Shown: positions 46,700 to 58,600 of the stretch, piece by piece
Layout: each line of letters opens with the position of its first letter
How positions within the stretch are numbered: the stretch's first letter is position 1
Assembly (NCBI GenBank): GCA_026724425.1
Contig: JAIUCV010000232.1
Coordinates: 186,001 to 250,000, forward strand
Origin: Erythrophleum ivorense
Lineage: Eukaryota; Streptophyta; Magnoliopsida; Fabales; Fabaceae
Length of the DNA: 64,000 nt
Direction: 5' to 3'
Translations under genes and position numbers: made by a program
Notes under the pieces: model-generated
Told to the model about the DNA's origin: nothing
Seen by the model: only the letters and a program-made list of their open reading frames with translations
The model's database searches: none

Positions 46700-47810
46700 T
46701 TTTTCTCAATGAAAACAATTGAAACTTGAAGAGGCAGAGGCAGAGGTAGGCCAGCTTGAGAAGCAAAAGTTGAATCTATGAACCCTTTGTGGGCTGTTAT
46801 GAATCGAACTAATAGATTTGAGAACGTGATGGCCCAACAACAGTACATGATCTAGTAGCAGTATGAGATGATCGTGTGGCTGCAGGAATCCCTAGCTAGA
46901 CAAGAAGAAGCTAGGAGAGAGGTCCTTCTACCTCAGCCTCAGCCTTCTACTTTTGGCACCCCACAACCTTCCACCTTAAGTGCTCTACCCCGACCTCCCT
47001 AAGAGCCAGTCCAGACTCTGCCATCTATTTAGAAACAATTAAATCAATTCAGGAAGAATAACCTGCCAGTATTTGATAGGGAATTAGATGCGGACAAGGT
47101 ATAGGCCTGAGTGATAAAGATAGAGAAGATATTCACAGTGATAGATAGCACCTCAGAGCAGAAAGCTCAGCTTACCACTTTTATACTATGAAAAGAAGCT
47201 GACAAGTGGTGGCGCCAATACAAGGTCTCTGATAGAGACTTAAAATTTACAGATCACCTGGGAGAACTTCTTGGTACAATTTTATGAGAAGAACTTTCCT
47301 AGTTCTATAAGAAAGCAGAAAGAGATGCAATTTATAGGGCTAAAGCATACTGATGACATGACAGTAGACTAGTACATGGCTAGATTCATAGAGTTGTCTC
47401 AGTATTCTTCCTACCTTCAAAGATATGATAATGAGTCTTGGAGGTGCGAACAATTTGAGCTTAGGTTGAAGCCTCAAATCAGAGACAGAGTGACTCCACA
47501 CAGGATTTGAAACTTCAATACTATTGTGGAGATCAGCAGGGTGATAGAAAATAATTTAAAGGATATTATGCCTGCTACTATTGTATCTAACCCAAGAAGG
47601 GCCCCAAAGCCCAAGAGACGAAAACAAAAGGAAGGAGCCAACTTCCCACCTACTAGTAAAAAGAAGAGCAAGGTGTAGTGGAGTAGGCAGCCACAAAAAG
47701 GGAAGAAAGTGTAGCCCCCGAGGACTCAGTCATCTACATAGCAATCTACAGTGACATATTATAAGTGTAGGAAGCTAAGGCACATTGCCAAAAATTGTCC
47801 CCAAGTAGAT
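46700..47810 (+). pseudogene. Tekay-type gag with zinc knuckle
   Basis: Translation gives a Gln-rich N-terminal region, then KIEKIFTVIDSTSEQKAQL and ADKWWRQYK (about 47120-47220). Further frames give RLKPQIRDRV and a VIENNLKDI segment (about 47460-47570), then a basic stretch. The zinc knuckle reads Y-x2-C-x4-H-x4-C at about 47758-47798, so its first Cys has become Tyr (TGT to TAT). This order is that of chromovirus gag, the structural protein of the particle. Several stops and frame changes are present. Confidence 0.8.
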
Positions 47811-47869
47811 TCAATGCCTTCGCTCAAATTGCCTCCTTCCAGGCCACATACCCAGGGCAGGGTGTTTAT

Positions 47870-48281
47870 CCTTTCTCAGCAGGAGGCTAGTGCATCTCCT
47901 CGTCTTATTCGAGGTACGCTTATAGTGAATGATTTTTCTGTGATTGTTACGTTTGATTCGGGTGCTAGTTACTCATTTATATCCTATAACTGTGTAAGAT
48001 AGTTAGGTCTAGCCATTAGTACTTTACTATTTGATTTGTCTATCATGACACCTACTGGAAGCCACGTTGTTACTTCCCATACTTGCTTAAATGTCACTAT
48101 ACAATTTAACTATTGTTACACAATGATTGATTTGATCTGTTTGCCATTTCATGATATTGATTTGATTGTTGGCATGAACTGGATGACTAGTAATAATGTT
48201 GTCCTTGATTGTGAGCACCACATCATATTTGTACTTTCTTGTGGGACCATATCTAGGATAAAGCCGAGTTATCCTTTATGA
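47870..48281 (+). pseudogene. Tekay-type aspartic protease
   Basis: The frame 47751-48281 (one TAG at 48000-48002) holds the catalytic block TFDSGASYSFIS with the Asp-Ser-Gly triad intact at about 47955, then the conserved hydrophobic LIVGMNWM segment near 48165. This is the retropepsin that cleaves gag-pol. RT follows in another frame, so a frameshift lies between 48282 and 48350. Confidence 0.85.
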
Positions 48282-48351
48282 CTAGTGCCCAGCCGAGAGA
48301 CATTGAGACCATGGGTGTCAGGGGTTTCTAATCTTTTTCTTTATTTAGGCT

Positions 48352-49160
48352 GATGTAGAAGAAGAGATAGAGGAAATCCCAATAGTTAAGAAATTCTCAG
48401 AGATTTTTCCTAAAGATTTTGATTTTAGTGGCCTACTCCCTAAGAGAGAGATAAAGTTCCCCATAGATATAATGCCTAGGGTTGGACCAATGTCCAAGGC
48501 TCCCTACAAGATGGCTCCCACTGAGCTTATTGAGCTAAAAAAGCAAATAGAGGAGCTATTAGAAAAAGAGTTCATATGCCTTAGTGTGTCACTCTAGGGA
48601 GCTCCAGTGTTATTTATGAAAAAGAAAAATAGTAGCTTGAGACTGTGTATAGATTATAGAGAATTGAATAAGGTTACCATTAAGAATAAGTATCCTCTCC
48701 TTAAAATAAATGACTTGTTAGATTAGTTAGCTAGGGCATCTATATTCTCTAAGATAGATCTTAAATTTAGGTACCACCAGTTGAGAGTGAGAGCTGAAGA
48801 TGTCCCAAAGATAGCCTTTAGAACTAGATATAGGCATTATGAGTTCCTTGTGATACCATTCAGGCTAACGAATATGCCCACAGTGTTTATAAATTACATG
48901 AATATGGTATTCATATCATATTCGGATAAATTTGTTGTGGTCTTTATTGATGATATCTTAGTGTACTCTAGATCTTTTAAAAAGTATGAGAGGCATCTGA
49001 GATTAGTCCTAAAGACTCTGACAAATAAGAGATTGTATGTCAAACTGAGTAAATGTGAGTTTTGGCTAATCGGGGTGAAATTCGTAGGTCATGTGATCTC
49101 ACAAAACGGGGTTGCAATAGATCCCGATAAAGTTGAGGCTATGTTATAGTGGGATAGACC
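48352..49160 (+). pseudogene. Tekay-type reverse transcriptase
   Basis: One frame runs from about 48352 with stops at 48595 (TAG, likely from TGG), 48724 (TAG, from CAG) and 49147 (TAG, from CAG). It shows LRLCIDYRELNKVTIKNKYP, then SKIDLKFRYHQLRV, YEFLVIPFRLTN and the catalytic FIDDILVYS (about 48946). KLSKCEFW and VKFVGHVIS follow. All RT catalytic aspartates are present, but the Gly of the Ser-Gly-Tyr-type turn has changed to Phe. The reading frame is kept, so the decay is by point changes. Confidence 0.92.
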
Positions 49161-49986
49161 TAGGACTATCATCAAAGTTAAGAGTTTCCTTGGTCTGGCA
49201 GGATATTACTGATGATTTATTCAGGGTTTTTCTCATATGGCCTTGCCACTCATAAGGCTGACTTAAAAGGATACACCTTTTATATGGGATATTAGATGTA
49301 AAAGGAGTTTCTAAGAGTTGAAACTTTGATTGACCACTGTCCTTGTGCTAGTTATTCCTAACCCTAGTGTACCATTTATGGTACATAGTGATGCCTCGAA
49401 GAGAGGGTTAGTATGTGTACTAATGCCGCAGGGTAGGGTAGTGGCATATGTCTCTAGGCAGCTAAGAACTTATGAGGAAAACTATCCCACACGTGACCTA
49501 GAGTTAGCCGCAATAGTATTTGCTCTCAAGATTTGGAGGCACTATTTGTATAAGGTGAGTATAGAGATTTATAGTAACTACAAGAGTTTGAAATACCTGT
49601 TCGATCAAAAGGAACTCAATATGAGACAGAGGAGATAGATGGAGTTCTTGAAAGATTATGACTATGTGTTGAAATATCATTCGGGTAAGGCCAACGTGGT
49701 GGTCAATGCATTGAGTAGGAAATCCATCCACCCTACCCATATGATGATTAGGGAGCAAGAGCTCCTAGAGAAATTTAGAAATCTAAACCTCTCTTGCCAA
49801 CTAGTATTGGGTAGACTATTCTTGAGTAAGACCCGGATTGAGAATGAGTTAAAAGCCCAGATCTTAGATGCCCAGAGAGAGGATGAATATTTTAGACAGA
49901 TTAGGAGCGAGATCTTCTAAGGTTGGACCTCAAATTTCAGGATATCTGAAGATGGTTTAATAGTATACTAAGACAGAATTTACGTG
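49161..49986 (+). pseudogene. Tekay-type RNase H and start of the integrase linker
   Basis: In the same frame as RT come SFLGLAGYY, MVHSDASKRGLVCVLM, YVSRQLRTYEENYPTRDLEL and IWRHYLYKVS. KSLKYLFDQKELNMRQRR, ALSRKSIHPT and the start of the linker to integrase follow. The first catalytic Asp (SDAS) and Glu (DLELAA) are kept. The third residue (YSNYKSL) and the fourth (VVVNALSR) are Asn instead of Asp, both explained by G-to-A. Stops at 49210, 49213, 49264, 49312, 49327, 49636 and 49918 also fit single transitions. The frame is cut at 49986 by an LTR. Confidence 0.9.
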
Positions 49987-50801
49987 TGTAACACCTCAAA
50001 ATTAATTAAGGTGTTAATCATAGATTTAGGTTAATTAAGAATAATTAATATGGAATAATTGGACAAGTTATATGAATGAAAATTCTAGAGAGATAAATTA
50101 TTAATATGAGTTTGAGATTTAATTGGGTTAGAAATCCTATCTAGGTGCAAATTAAATTAAATGGGCCATGGTTAAAGACTATTGGAGGCCCACAGATTTT
50201 AGGTGCAAATCCAACCTTTTATTGTGAGACTTGGCCCAAGAGAGAGTACCTAGTGATGGCCCAATTCAATTTAATGAATTAGAGACCCAAGACCCAACTT
50301 GCATAAGCTCTTATAAATGGCCCAATACCCCTTATGCAGATCCAAATTAATTGAGTTCTTTAAACTTGGTCTAACCCAATTAAAATTCTGTAATCCAACA
50401 AATGAAAGCTGCCCCAACAAGGCTTAAATCTGAAATCCATTTGGAATTGGACCTTTGGGTCAGCCCATAACCCATTTAGGACCTAATTTAAACCCAACTA
50501 AAACCTTAAACACATGCAACCCCTCCACACTTTGCTAAAACACAAACACAAGAGGCATTTTCATATCTTGAGGGGAGGCTAGGGTTCTAAGCAAGAATTC
50601 CACCATTTCTCACTTCTAAATTCAGAATCAGCCAAGGTACTTGTTATATAACTTAATCCCCTTCTCTTTCTCTTCATTTTGGCCTAATTAGTTTTTCATT
50701 TGGAGCATTTTTACCATACCCAAAATCTGAAATGTAGTTGTTTGGGATTTTCTTAGTGAAATTTCATAAGTTGGGGCTAAGGGTATTATTAGGTAAGTAT
50801 A
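49987..50801 (+). mobile_element. Family B LTR (copy B2), interrupted by a copia LTR
   Basis: The start TGTAACACCTCAAAATTAAT matches B1 (13752) over about 110 bp and, in layout, the inverted B-like LTR at 19573. The insertion site in A1 is after ACGTG (49982-49986). At 50802 a copia LTR begins. Whether 52351-52469 is the remainder of B2 cannot be decided, and no B2 end or ACGTG repeat was found. Confidence 0.65.
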
Positions 50802-52350
50802 TGTTGGAGATTGTGCCCTAGGCCAATCATTTGTAAATATTTTGCTTCATTAAGAATAAAAGTTTTTCTATTATCCTAAATATCCCTAGTCGATCATCAT
50901 TGTGGGAACGATGATGAATTAAGACGAGTATGATTTTGATTGATGGTTATGTATTAATCATGTATAGAGATACAAATCAAAATTATAGGTGCTTGTTGGG
51001 AACAGGGTGCTGGATCGACGCGTCATGAGGTAGCTTCATGGATTAGGTTTTAAGCGTACCTCATATATAACTATGTTACTAATCCCTCATACCTAAGATC
51101 ATCATAGATTCCAACATGAAGGACACTGTGCTTTGGCATTGTGAAAAGTCACCTTTGACTGGGTGATCATAAAGGCTATTATCAGGCATAGTGAATTTCA
51201 TATAGAGGATGATGAGTGGTCAAGATGGAATTTATCCTTCTGATTAATAGAGAGATATCTCTGGGCCCCTCGATGAGTGAGATTGAGAAATTCATGGCCA
51301 TTCTTGGATGGAAGGGTTTTCTATTTATTCTGTTAGTCTGCACGTAAATCGAGAAACTAATGATCGAGTAAGATAAAGATAACATTTTCATGCCTCATGC
51401 TTGATCAAGGGATGTGACAAGATTATACGATAAGCTATATTGGATCACTAAACCCTATGTGATTTGGGTAGTCACTATGTCTTACTAGAGGTCGCTGGTC
51501 ACTTGTGGGTGCAATAACATTGTTGGCCCACTGCCAATATTATATAAGTCTACTGGGTCGTACACAAGAACGAATCAACTTGAACAAGAATGTCCAAATT
51601 CATTGAACCTAGAATTATGTCTAGAATTGATGAATGTTACGCTTAATTAAGGTGAGATAATTATATATATAATATGTTATATATATATATATATGTAATT
51701 AATTCGAAATATAAGTATATATATATGTATTATTTGATATATATATATATATAATATATTTCATATATATATATAGAAATTCGAAATATATATATATATT
51801 TATATTTGATATAAATATATATTGTATTATATATTTGAATATATATATTTATTTATAAATGAATTAGTTCAAATTGAATTTATAAGATAAATTTGAACTT
51901 TAACTAATTTGTTTAAGATTAATTTGGATTAATTTAAATAATGTATTTAAATTAATTAATTTAATCTAAATATACCTCTATAAAAGGAGAGGTAGGTTAG
52001 GGTTTAGAAACACACAAAAGGGGTCAAATTTCTAAAACCCTAAGCCATCACCCTAGAGAGAGAGAGAGTGGCTGTACACCTAGAGAGAGAAAGTGTACTG
52101 ACACCTAGAGAAAGAAGATCGTCTTCTCATCAATTCACGTACAGACGTGGTGAACGAAGGTGCTAGCATGCCTTTCAAGTTGCCAAATCATTGGTGTGGA
52201 TACCGGTAGAGAAGGTTGCGCATAGACGTCAATTCCAAAGATCCGAAAGGACAAAGCGCGCTACAAAGGTAATATTTTATTTTATACTCAATTTAATCAT
52301 GTCAACGGATCCATAGGAAGAAACAAATTAAAATTTTCACTGCATGTACA
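50802..52350 (+). mobile_element. Ty1/copia LTR (solo or truncated)
   Basis: It begins TGTTGGAGATTGTGCCCTAG, a start typical of a large group of plant copia LTRs. It contains the blocks TACTAGAGGTCGCTGGTCAC and TCTACTGGGTCGTACACAAG in the order known from such LTRs. A long AT-only tract (51655-51850) and a CTAGAGAGAGA-rich leader (52055-52110) follow. Near the end a CGGATCCATAGGAA string precedes TTTTCACTGCATGTACA at about 52349. The right terminus and a 5-bp duplication are uncertain (GTATA on the left, GTTCA on the right). No copia gene is present. Confidence 0.7.
51655..51850. repeat. Long (TA)n-rich tract inside the copia LTR
   Basis: Several TATATATATA blocks separated by short AT-rich interruptions such as GAAATTCGAAATA. 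Confidence 0.9.
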
Positions 52351-52469
52351 GTTCATTTCTTTTAATATAAACTCTTCATTTTGATGTATTTTCCATTGGT
52401 TTAAGACCCCCATAGTAGACTTATAGTATAGGCCTTAATTTTGTGCAAATTTTCTAATGGTTTGGAGTG
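52351..52469. other. Unassigned spacer between the copia LTR and the truncated family A LTR
   Basis: It matches neither the copia LTR nor family A. It may be the residue of LTR B2. The breakpoint to family A sequence is at 52466-52471 (shared AACCTTGCTCCTCTCCTC). Confidence 0.4.
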
Positions 52470-55400
52470 ATATTTTGAACCTTGCTCCTCTCCTCTCAAG
52501 CTTTCTTTCTATAATTTTAATGGAGAGTTTGGTGCTGTTTTTGGAGCAGAATAGAGAGAAAAATTTCGAAAATTGAGGGAGTAAGCCAACCAAGTGGAAG
52601 AACAAGCCAAAGGAAGCAAGAAAACAAGGTAAAGCTTCCATTCTTTGGTAGTTTCTCCCTCCCCCTTTCTCTTGCACGAATTTGACCACCATAAGCCCAA
52701 GTCTTATGAGCTGATTTCTGTCCAATTTGTGGAGGGATTAGAGGTTTTAGATGGCAATGATTAAGAAGGAACCAATAGAATCAAGAAAGGAGCATTAGGA
52801 GACAAGATAGAACCATTAGGGATCCAAATGCTCCCTTGCAAATCTGATTTCATATGAATGTTCTTAGACTTAATTGAATATTTAAACATGCTCCTAAGAC
52901 CCCTAGAGAGCTTCCCACATGCACCGCCCATCCAAGAAAGCAAAGGAATTGCAAGAAAAATTAATGAACTCTAAGTAGAACAAGTGTAGTGTATTTGAAG
53001 GGATTGTAAAAACTGATTTGATTCATGCATTCCCTAGCATATATGAGTGTTTGATTGAGCTCCTAAGACCTCTAAGAAGCCTCCCAAGTGTGTCTCCCAT
53101 CAAGGAAAAATCAAGAAGGCCATGAACTCTTCTTCCCCCTATAGTCTCGGCCTAGGCAAGTTCCTATAGCTAGGGAGAGTTTTAAATTTTTCTAAGGCTA
53201 TTCTTGAGTCATATGTGATGAGTGAAGATGAGTAGAGGCCTTAGAAAAAATTTAGAACTCAAAGAACGTGAATTGGTGCCATAGGTTCCATATTAGGACC
53301 TAAAAAAGCAACATGATGCTAAGCCATTTGTTTTAATGATGTGATGACTCCAAAAGGTTTAAAAGGAGTCAAAAATCATATTTGAGAATAAAGAATGAGG
53401 CCTAGAAATCATTTGAGGGGTGTTGCTTCATTAGGTGCCAATATGGATCATAATGGAGGTTGTAGAGTAATCTAGGGTTTAAGCAAGTTGCATGGCCCTT
53501 GACATTGTTTCATGAACTTAATTGGCTCCCATAATTTGTGTCTAGGCCAAGAGACACTATTTCCACTAACTTGTGGGTGTGTGGCTAAAAGAGGAGGCTT
53601 GAAAGCTAAGGAAAAAGTGTGTGCTCTCTCCACCTTCTTTCATGCATGGATGTGTGTTTAGCTTGTTTTAGAATGTGTGTATGTGTATTTTCAAGCTAAG
53701 AAAAGTATGCTAGCATGCCTTTATATTCTATGATCCTTGATGCTATGTTATGTTTCAAATGAGCACATGATGTTTGCATGAGTTTGCTTGAGTATGGAGA
53801 GGCCAAGAACTCTTCCCTTTGGTGAAGATGAGCCAAGAACCCTTGAGCTTGGTTGAGACAAAGTGAAGAGTCTCCCAAAAGCCAAGTGGGCTCCCAAGAG
53901 TATGGTTGAGTCCAAAGTGCTCAAAGAATGGGTGAGGCAAGTCCAAAATCCATGAGGAGAAGTGTGAGGCCAATCCAAGCATTTGGTGCACTCTTGGATG
54001 TCTTGTATGAATTGTTCATATGCCAAGTTTGCTTTTAAAATGTCCATAGCTTCTATTTTTCCATACATGCATTTGAAAAGCTTGCCTTGTACATATTATA
54101 TGTGATTGAATAGGAGATGAACTATTGGGATTCTTTGAATCTCATCCCCTCCTCTCCAATGCTCTAAAATGCTAGGTGAACTAAGTGGATATGCTAATGG
54201 GAGCCAACAACATTGAAGAAGAGAGATTGACATTCATATGTCTAGTTTTTACCCTTTTTGAACCATAATGATGTTCAATGATGTATATGATTATTGTAAA
54301 TGACACATGACCCTTGAGGCACATGTAAATATGATATTATATGATGAATACATGTATGGATATGATATATGAACTTTAGAAATGAATTTGGGTATGTAAT
54401 GCCAAGTTATGCAAATTGAAAGTTTGATGCAAATGTGTATAAGTGTGGATGAAAAGGCCAAAATGAGATGCATGAGATTTGAGACCATTTGGGTAGCTCA
54501 CACAAGTCTTAAATATGCTTTTAAACTTGCCCAAAAGGTGCCAAGACCAAGGAAAATCCATTTAGCAATTTTGGTACCCAATATGGAGTCAAAATTGACC
54601 ATAATGGAACCCTATGCCATTTTTGGCCAAATGAGTTAGTCTTACCTTGAAACTTGGCATGCAATTAGGTCTCATTAAGAGCTTTTTGGGAAGCTAAAGA
54701 TCATAATTTTTAGAGATCTAGAGAATATTTGATAAATTTTCAAATTTGAAATTTTTCATGGATTCTAGTATGGGTACTGTTTATACTGGTAGTTTTGAAT
54801 TCTGTGTCACCCGATGGCCAAATGGTGTCCAATGCTTATGAAATTTTACATGCATAAACTAGAGGTTATAAAATTTCTGTGGTCACTGAGATCACCTCAT
54901 TTGGAGGTTTGAGCAGTGAATTATGCATGTTTGAAGTTAACTATCAGTATCAGTAGCGCCCCATGAGTCTGGTTACTGTTCCATAGGGTCCAGCTGACTA
55001 AACGTATCTATTTCATTCTGGAATTATTTTTACTATCAAGTTAACATCTTTAGATTTCCAGAATGACTGAATGTGTTGATTTAAATTTTTATAGAATTAG
55101 TTATAAATTTCAGATATTTGTATCAGTAAACTGAACAATAGCCCAGGCAGCCAGCGACTCTGTAGCTTTTTGGATGTCAAAACATCCTGTGTAATGAATT
55201 TTATGACCTGGGTGTATTTTGAGTGTGAATTAGACATCCTAATATTTCCATAATGATGAAGATTACATTATTTCTAATTTTCTAGATTTAGTTATGATTT
55301 TCCAAATTTGGATCAGAAAATGGAGCAAATCTGGCCGAAAATGTGCTTGTTTATTTTGAGCTCCATTTTGGTTTCCATGGGTTGTAGGCATGTTTTTGTG

Positions 55401-55606
55401 ATACAAATGAGTTGTAATAATGAAATTAAATATGAGGAAGTATAGTATAAGTTCACACAGTCCACGTGACACCAAATTGAATTTTTTTGACATAGCGCAA
55501 CGCGGAAAAAGTTTATTATTTTCATCCTTTTTTCATATGATCTTGTGGGATTGATAATACAAAGCTTATAAATGGCATCAAATGAGCTAGAAGTTATGGT
55601 GTTACA
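52470..55606 (+). repeat. 5' LTR of the LARD-like element, first ~735 bp missing
   Basis: It aligns with 60990-64000 at an offset of about 8.52 kb. The end GGTGTTACA at 55606 is followed by TTTA and then the primer binding site. An internal duplication of about 180 bp (units near 52862 and 53040, both with CTCCTAAGACC) is present here and in the 3' LTR but single in A1 (41230). Confidence 0.9.
53815..53975 (+). repeat. LTR-internal minisatellite (LARD 5' LTR)
   Basis: Units carry GGTGAAGATGAGCCAAGAAC, GGTTGAGACAAAGTGAAGAG, GGTTGAGTCCAAAG and GGGTGAGGCAAGTCCAAAAT. Confidence 0.7.
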
Positions 55607-55611
55607 TTTAT

Positions 55612-55623
55612 TGGTATCAAAGT
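55612..55623 (+). promoter_or_regulatory. Primer binding site of the LARD-like element
   Basis: TGGTATCAAAGT, 5 bp after the LTR end, matches TGGTATCAGAGC (initiator-Met tRNA) with two transitions. Confidence 0.85.
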
Positions 55624-58600
55624 AAAGTTCTAGGCTCTCTCGGATTGGATTTGGCTTGAGGATGTAGTAATAGGGCTATGTAAAAGGCTTGAATGGATAG
55701 GTAGTGCCTTGTATGAGGATTGTTGGGTGTATGAGTATAGTTTGTGGCTTTATTCATGATGAGTAAGTTGTAGAATGGTCTTGGAATAGTTAGTGGACAC
55801 CGGGACAGGGTGGCCTTTAGAGTAGCTTGAGCAGAGCTAAGCTTGAGCGGAGCTAAGGGATCCAATGGCTAGACCTTGAGGAGATATGATAGCTCGCCAG
55901 GATCAGTGGCAAGCCCTAGACATAAACGATGAGAAATGATTTCCTTAATATAAAAAGGCTTACTAGAGAGAGTGTGTGAGGCCTAATCCTCTCTGGTAGT
56001 CATACTCAGGCCATTCCAAGATGTCTCGCTTAATGCAGAGACAAGTAGGATGCAGGGCGGTATAAGATGAGACTGCGGCTGCACAGAACCAGTGTAAAGG
56101 GAAATACGAAAGAGAATTATCCCTTAGCGACAACACCCAAATGTCTAGATAAGTACTAGAGCCCGAAAGGTTAATTCCTTCAAGATAGAGATTTGAGTTA
56201 TAAGCTACACCCTTCAGAGCCCTGACAACTCGGAGGCAATAGCTAGCTATACATGCTGAAGCAAGAGGTAGAACCTTCTAGCTTGATGACGGATTGGATA
56301 TAGAGGTAATGAGGCTTGGGTTGGTAGCTAAAGATGAAGATCTAATCCCTAGAAAATAAGCCAATCAGAAGCCGTTAGTCGCGGCCAATTATTCCATAGA
56401 AACAGCGAGGCAATCCAGAGAATTCCTTGTCGTGCTAATTAAGAAGTCAGTCGCAACCAATACTTAGACGAAGAACTAGAGTGAATCTGAGACTGATTAG
56501 CTGTGGTGAATGATATGTTAGTCGCGGCGAATAACACCATAAATGCCTTGTTGGTCATATGCAGACCAACTTAAGAAAGGAGTTGATAAGGGGTCACACA
56601 ACCCATAGAGAGCGGGAACCCCTATATAAATAGAAAAAAGAATAATGAATGATTACAGGAGATTAGTAAGAAATCCGTGGGCCTAATAAATGAGACTAAG
56701 AAAAGAGCTCAGTATAGAGAAAGTTAGACATAGAAAAAGTTACACATAGGGATAATGTGGTTGTTGAGACACGCTTTTAAGGCGTTGACTCCAACCTAAG
56801 ATATTACCATGTGAGACATTGAATGACAGAATGTTAATGTAGCCTCGAAATAATATAAGATAAGACTACCAGTAGTGAGGCACATAGCAAGTGGCCTAGA
56901 AAGGTGTACCTCATAGGTAACACCTAGAAGTAAGTATAAGTAGCTAGTAATAGAAGCTCAGAAAAGAATAAGGATAGTAAATAAGCTACATGTCCGATGA
57001 GATGGCTAGCCCAGGCTGAGCATAAGCTAAAACCTAGGGGAGATGACTAATAGCATCGTTCCAGGTGAGCTATGTAAATAAAAGGCTCAATGAAAGTTCT
57101 CCCTAGATCAAGAAAGAAAAGAGGAAACACCTTAAGTTAGGGGAAACCACCCAATAGTGGTTAGTAATTTCCCCAGATAGACCCCCCTGACGCATAAAGC
57201 ATAATGATAAAGAAGCGAGGAAGAGTTGAGAAACTAGCTACAGAAAAGGTGCCCTCGCTTTAGTCATAATTAGATAAGTAAGCTAAGTCTAGAAAGGTAA
57301 ACAAATAGGAGTCCAATAGTTAGTCAGACGAGCTCCCTAATATGAGAATGATATGGGGTTAGGGCACGTGAGTGATTAGAGCACCCATTAGAGCATAAGT
57401 TCTTAGTAAGATAGAATCCGAACATTGAGAGTACATGTTTTGGATTAGGTTAGCATGACCCTAAAAATAATATATTGTGCTCCTAGGGATGAGGTTAAAG
57501 AGGCAAAACAGAGAAAAAACCCAGCTCTGATCTGAACGTAGAAATGAGCTGAGACAAACAGCTAATGCCTTCGTACCCTCAGAAAAGCTCGAGGGAGCTA
57601 GAGACCACTTCAAAAGGCGAGCCTCGTGTTACATAGAGAGAGAATGTAAGCCGAGAGCACCATAGAATGAAATTCCTGGGATTATGTGAAATAAAATCTT
57701 TCTTACCAAGGGATGGTCTAGCTAAGAACAAAATAAGAGTATGAACGAAAAGTAGACTCCTTTGATGTTACAGAAAGTGAATAAGTGGAGGAACCCTAAG
57801 AAAATGCAGGTGCTCTTGAGTATAGGGAGACCTGAATTGGCAACAGAAATAGCCAGTAGTAAAATATCCTTTTCACCTAAGTAAAAGGATAGTAAAAGTA
57901 AAAGAGAGAAGAATTTATGATAGTGTTCAAGCCGAGGACATAGTAGATTGAAAAAAAAAATGTCGAGTCGATGTGCTCGAGTATTTGAGAAAGTACACTT
58001 GTCCTTGGCATAGATGCCCTTTTTGCATGATAGTGCTTGAAGAAAAAAATAGTCGGGCAATACAGAGAGATCTCGGAATGAAACAAAGGAAGAATCCTAT
58101 TTTCCTCGAGCACTTTTCGAGAATAGGGCAAATAGAGGTAAGGAAGGAATACTTTAGATTGTTGGGAAACTTGCAATATACAGGCGATAGTGGCTTTGAG
58201 CTCAATTATAAGGTGCCCGTGTATTAGTGTTTGATGTTATAGTTTGCTTGCAACAATGGTTACATGATATTAGGCCTGATCAACCTAATAGTAATATGAC
58301 TTGAGTGCATAGCAAACGACGACATCAACCACCAAAGTGTCCCGATAATTGAAAGGTATCCTAATTAAAGAACGAGATGAGTTAGAAAAAAGAAGTAAAA
58401 GGATTCTAGGAATACTGAAACAATAACAAAAGCATGTAGTAGAGAATGTTTAGATTCAGTATGCATAGTCTAAGTCCCTTATAATATATGTAAATGAAAT
58501 GAATAGGGACCAGTGCATAGCCTCTCTCCTGCCAGAGATGTTAACCACATTCAGTGTGTGAGATGCCCTAGTGCCAAAGCACTTTAAAGCAGAACGTGGG

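Larger units (their letters stand above)
40226..49986 (+). mobile_element. Tekay/Del-type Ty3/gypsy element A1, 3' part missing, with nested insertions
   Basis: The element consists of a 5' LTR (40226-46567, holding a 2.9-kb family C solo LTR), a primer binding site at 46572, gag, protease, RT and RNase H. It breaks off at 49986, where a family B LTR begins. Integrase, chromodomain and its own 3' LTR are not found. The 5' flank TGTTT (40221-40225) should have a partner at the lost 3' end. It landed in the pararetrovirus relic. Confidence 0.85.

Noticed and set aside
53748..54068. 106-codon minus-strand ORF repeated at 62276-62596
   Set aside because: Its presence twice only reflects the LTR pair. 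It is antisense to the minisatellite and is not open in the other A or C LTRs.
57722..58227. Overlapping ORFs of 84-112 codons in the LARD interior
   Set aside because: Several frames on both strands are open over the same short interval, none with a known domain. This is expected by chance in a less AT-rich stretch.
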